Source of the DNA: Chaenocephalus aceratus
Lineage: Eukaryota; Chordata; Actinopteri; Perciformes; Channichthyidae
Assembly: GCA_023974075.1 (NCBI GenBank)
Contig: CM043797.1
Span: forward strand, 13,874,178 to 13,938,177
Reading direction: 5' to 3'
Length of the DNA stretch: 64,000 nucleotides
The notes under the pieces were generated by a model. It was not told the origin of the DNA. It saw only the letters and a list, made by a program, of their open reading frames with translations, and did not search any database. The translations under genes and the position numbers were made by a program. Each line of letters opens with the position of its first letter. Within the stretch, counting starts at the first letter, position 1. This document shows, one piece after another, positions 41,679-64,000 of the stretch.

Positions 41679-44260
41679 CAATTGCATTTCAGAATGATAT
41701 ACTATATTCAATATCAAATTAGAACACTTTTTTGCATCTGTTAGTGAATACCAAAAGTGACCATCACTCCGAATACTTTGCTGCAGGTTTTCTGTGAAAT
41801 CTGTTCCCATGTTTAGAGTTATTATACCATAGAAAGGCGGGCCTCATGACATTAAAGCCTTAACCAGCACAACACCCAGAAACTCAACAAGACCGAAATA
41901 TAAGGGGAGACATTTCTACAGATGCAAGTTCAGGCTTGTTCTTTTGTCTGTTCTGAAGCTTAATCTCATGTTTTTTACAGTCCATTTAACATGCAATGCA
42001 TGACTGTCTGGTCTGGCCCAGTTTCTGTAAAACTAAATTATAATTGCATGCTTGTAAACAGTTCAAACATACTTGATAATAGGTTACAGCCTTTTCAACT
42101 GGTGTGTTCAATTGTACTTACACATTAAACCTTATACATATTACACATTCTAACTGGTTTTACAAAGAGATGAGAAAGTATAGAAACAAAATAATATTTT
42201 ATGTATAAAATTGAAAAATAAAAAACTATTCTACAGGATTTATTTCCACTGTGGTGCTGACAATCACTATTGTGATTGTACTTAAATTATGACATTGTGT
42301 GTCTGGATATGGAATGTGAGTGTGAAGGTTATTATCAGTTTTCCGCTTATGTTTCTTATTTCCTTTTGCTTTTGCTAGTACTTTCCTTTGCGTTGGCAAC
42401 ACAGATTCATTCCAATAAAGCAAATTGAAATTGTGGGAGACGGGCAGGGAACAAGGCTGCTTGTTTTGATGTATTATCTTATATATTGTATTTTCCGATT
42501 AAAGACTGTAGGGGGCACTCAAGCCCCCATCTGCCCAGCTGTCTGTAGCAACACCGTGCGTCACTATATCCCATAATAAGAGCAGACCAACGCGTTTTAA
42601 ACAGGGAGGACTTTCCCATCCGCCATAACTTTCATAACATTAATTGGAATTGAGTAAAAAAAAAGGTTCTGCTGATATCTCGCAACATCCAACCAAACAA
42701 CAGTCAGGGTGAGAGACATGAAGAGACCAAAAAGTGACCAAACTGCGTGGTGGGTGGTCCCCTCCCCTCGGGCTGCCGGGACACTGCAGTCCATCTCTTT
42801 AATGTGTCTGAGTGCATTACAATGATGTGAAAATGACCACTTTCACTCAAACAATGGACATCTCTTGACTGGCAGCATGTGTGCAGAAGTTATCATTCAT
42901 ACATGAAAATATGTGAGGCTTGTATAAATATTAATAAGTCATTTGTAGACTTAAAAAGTGAGGTGTGGGGATCTATGAATGCGCCTTGAGTGGAGATATT
43001 AAGAATAAAAGGAGGTATATAAATTAATAAAATACATTTATATGTATTTATGCAGGACTGAATAATTATGTGAAGCATGGTGAAAGTGCATGCTGATATG
43101 TTCATCACTTTTATATTGCTCATCTTAAATGTTTGGAATCAAATCAAATATAATAACTTCAATTAATAACAATGTATGGACAAATACAACTTGAGACCTG
43201 CATCCGAGCATGTGTGTGTGAGTGGCAGAGCAAAGCTCTTTAATCTGTTCATCGAGGCTTTACAGTGTCTGCGGGTATTTAATAGGGCTTCATAATCATT
43301 CATTCAGTGGATGTATGGGAAAAAGAGTTGAAACAGAGCCTCTGTATCCAAAGAGAGTGGATCTTGACAAAATGATTTCTCAATGGAAGAGGGGCCTCAT
43401 TAGCATAACAATTGTGGGAACTGCATGGATCTACTTTTCATGAGCACTGTAAAAAAAAGAGAAAAATAGTAGGCTAACACTGTGTACACTGATGGGAGAG
43501 AGTGGTTTTCAATTATTGTTAAAATCATTGAGTTGTGAAAATGTTGCGTCATCATCCAAAACCATAATAAACGATAAAATAATTTATATTTTAACAACAA
43601 AGAGCCTTAAGTTATACACTATGGCCTTTTCTAAATATAGAACACAAAACACATTTTGAAAAGTAGTGAAAATGTAAAAAAAATAAAATATTGTAAGCAT
43701 TTTAAACAAGCCCTCAAATCACTAAAGGTACATAATCCTGTACAAATGAAATACTGTTGAAGCAATGTTTATACCTATTTGGAATGGCAGAGTTCTGTTG
43801 ATGTAAAAGTTAGGTAAAGTGTAGGTTAAGTATATCAGTACAAATTATGAAATGTTTTTTTGTTTTTTACAGTATTTACTTAGCACTCTGGCACAGTCAT
43901 AATTCAATGTTTTCCCAAATGGTTTCCAGTTGGCACCAGCAGGGGGGCCTTGTTGAATTCAACAGGTTGCCAAAAAATAAAAACTTACAAATACCCGATT
44001 ATGAAATGAATGTGTAAACATGACTATATTAGGTAATCCATTATTCAATAAAACAATAACAAAAGTTACCATGTGGATACTGTCAAATCCTGAGAAATTG
44101 AAGTAAGAGGATTTTCACATTAAAAGTTGTGACATTAATCGCACAACATTTATTTTTGGTTTATATCATTTGAAGCTCGTGTTTTGTTGTAAATGAAGGT
44201 AAATGTTTTGCATACATGTGGAGGCCCTTGGTCCCACTCGGGCCCCTGGGCTACACTGAC
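41679..44260. other. Intergenic DNA between the LINE and the YAP1 promoter
   Basis: No gene recognised; I looked for CFAP300-like exons and found none. GGGGGC-rich, CTCF-like words occur near 42509-42519 and at 43936-43949. Confidence 0.5.

Positions 44261-64000
<19,740 letters not shown>

Overview
The window is vertebrate, intron-rich, AT-leaning genomic DNA from a ray-finned fish, most likely a percomorph teleost. The evidence is the gene order, the fish-length progesterone receptor and the transposons (Tc1, piggyBac and hAT MITEs, an L2-type LINE, a tRNA-derived SINE). No protein-coding gene in it is of unknown type. It is the conserved block ARHGAP42 - PGR - TRPC6 - CEP126 - YAP1, which in human lies on chromosome 11q22. 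All exon boundaries below were built by hand from GT/AG sites, reading phase and remembered homologue sequence.

Layout. 841-5501 (+): last five coding exons of ARHGAP42 (a GRAF-type RhoGAP), ending in its SH3 domain. 14561-7547 (-): a complete 8-exon progesterone receptor gene, predicted 616 aa. 28759-16952 (-): a 12-exon TRPC6 cation-channel gene with three single-base frameshifts. 30034-38999 (+): a 12-exon CEP126 (centrosome and cilium protein) gene with one clear frameshift and one exon-phase conflict. 44874 to beyond the right edge (+): YAP1 exons 1-5, covering the TEAD-binding region, the LATS site and both WW domains; the rest lies outside the window. ARHGAP42 and PGR converge tail to tail. 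TRPC6 and CEP126 start head to head about 1.3 kb apart. Two genes I recall from the human block, ANGPTL5 and CFAP300, are not seen here.

Repeats. ARHGAP42 introns hold two copies of one TTAA-flanked MITE, one of them interrupted by a 163-bp hAT MITE with a perfect 8-bp target duplication, plus a separate hAT MITE. A PGR intron holds a decayed, 5'-truncated LINE. TRPC6 introns hold a piggyBac MITE, a 1.63-kb Tc1 element with a broken transposase, an LTR remnant, and a three-level nest of elements next to exon 2. A 5'-truncated L2-type LINE lies between CEP126 and YAP1. YAP1 introns are long and hold simple repeats, including a G-quadruplex-type tract beside a 44-bp AG tract.

No new biological system was found. 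The points most worth checking are the TRPC6 and CEP126 frameshifts (assembly error or real gene loss), a Phe in the conserved TRPC6 S6 gate, and a Cys in the PGR steroid pocket at the position tied to RU486 insensitivity in chicken PR.
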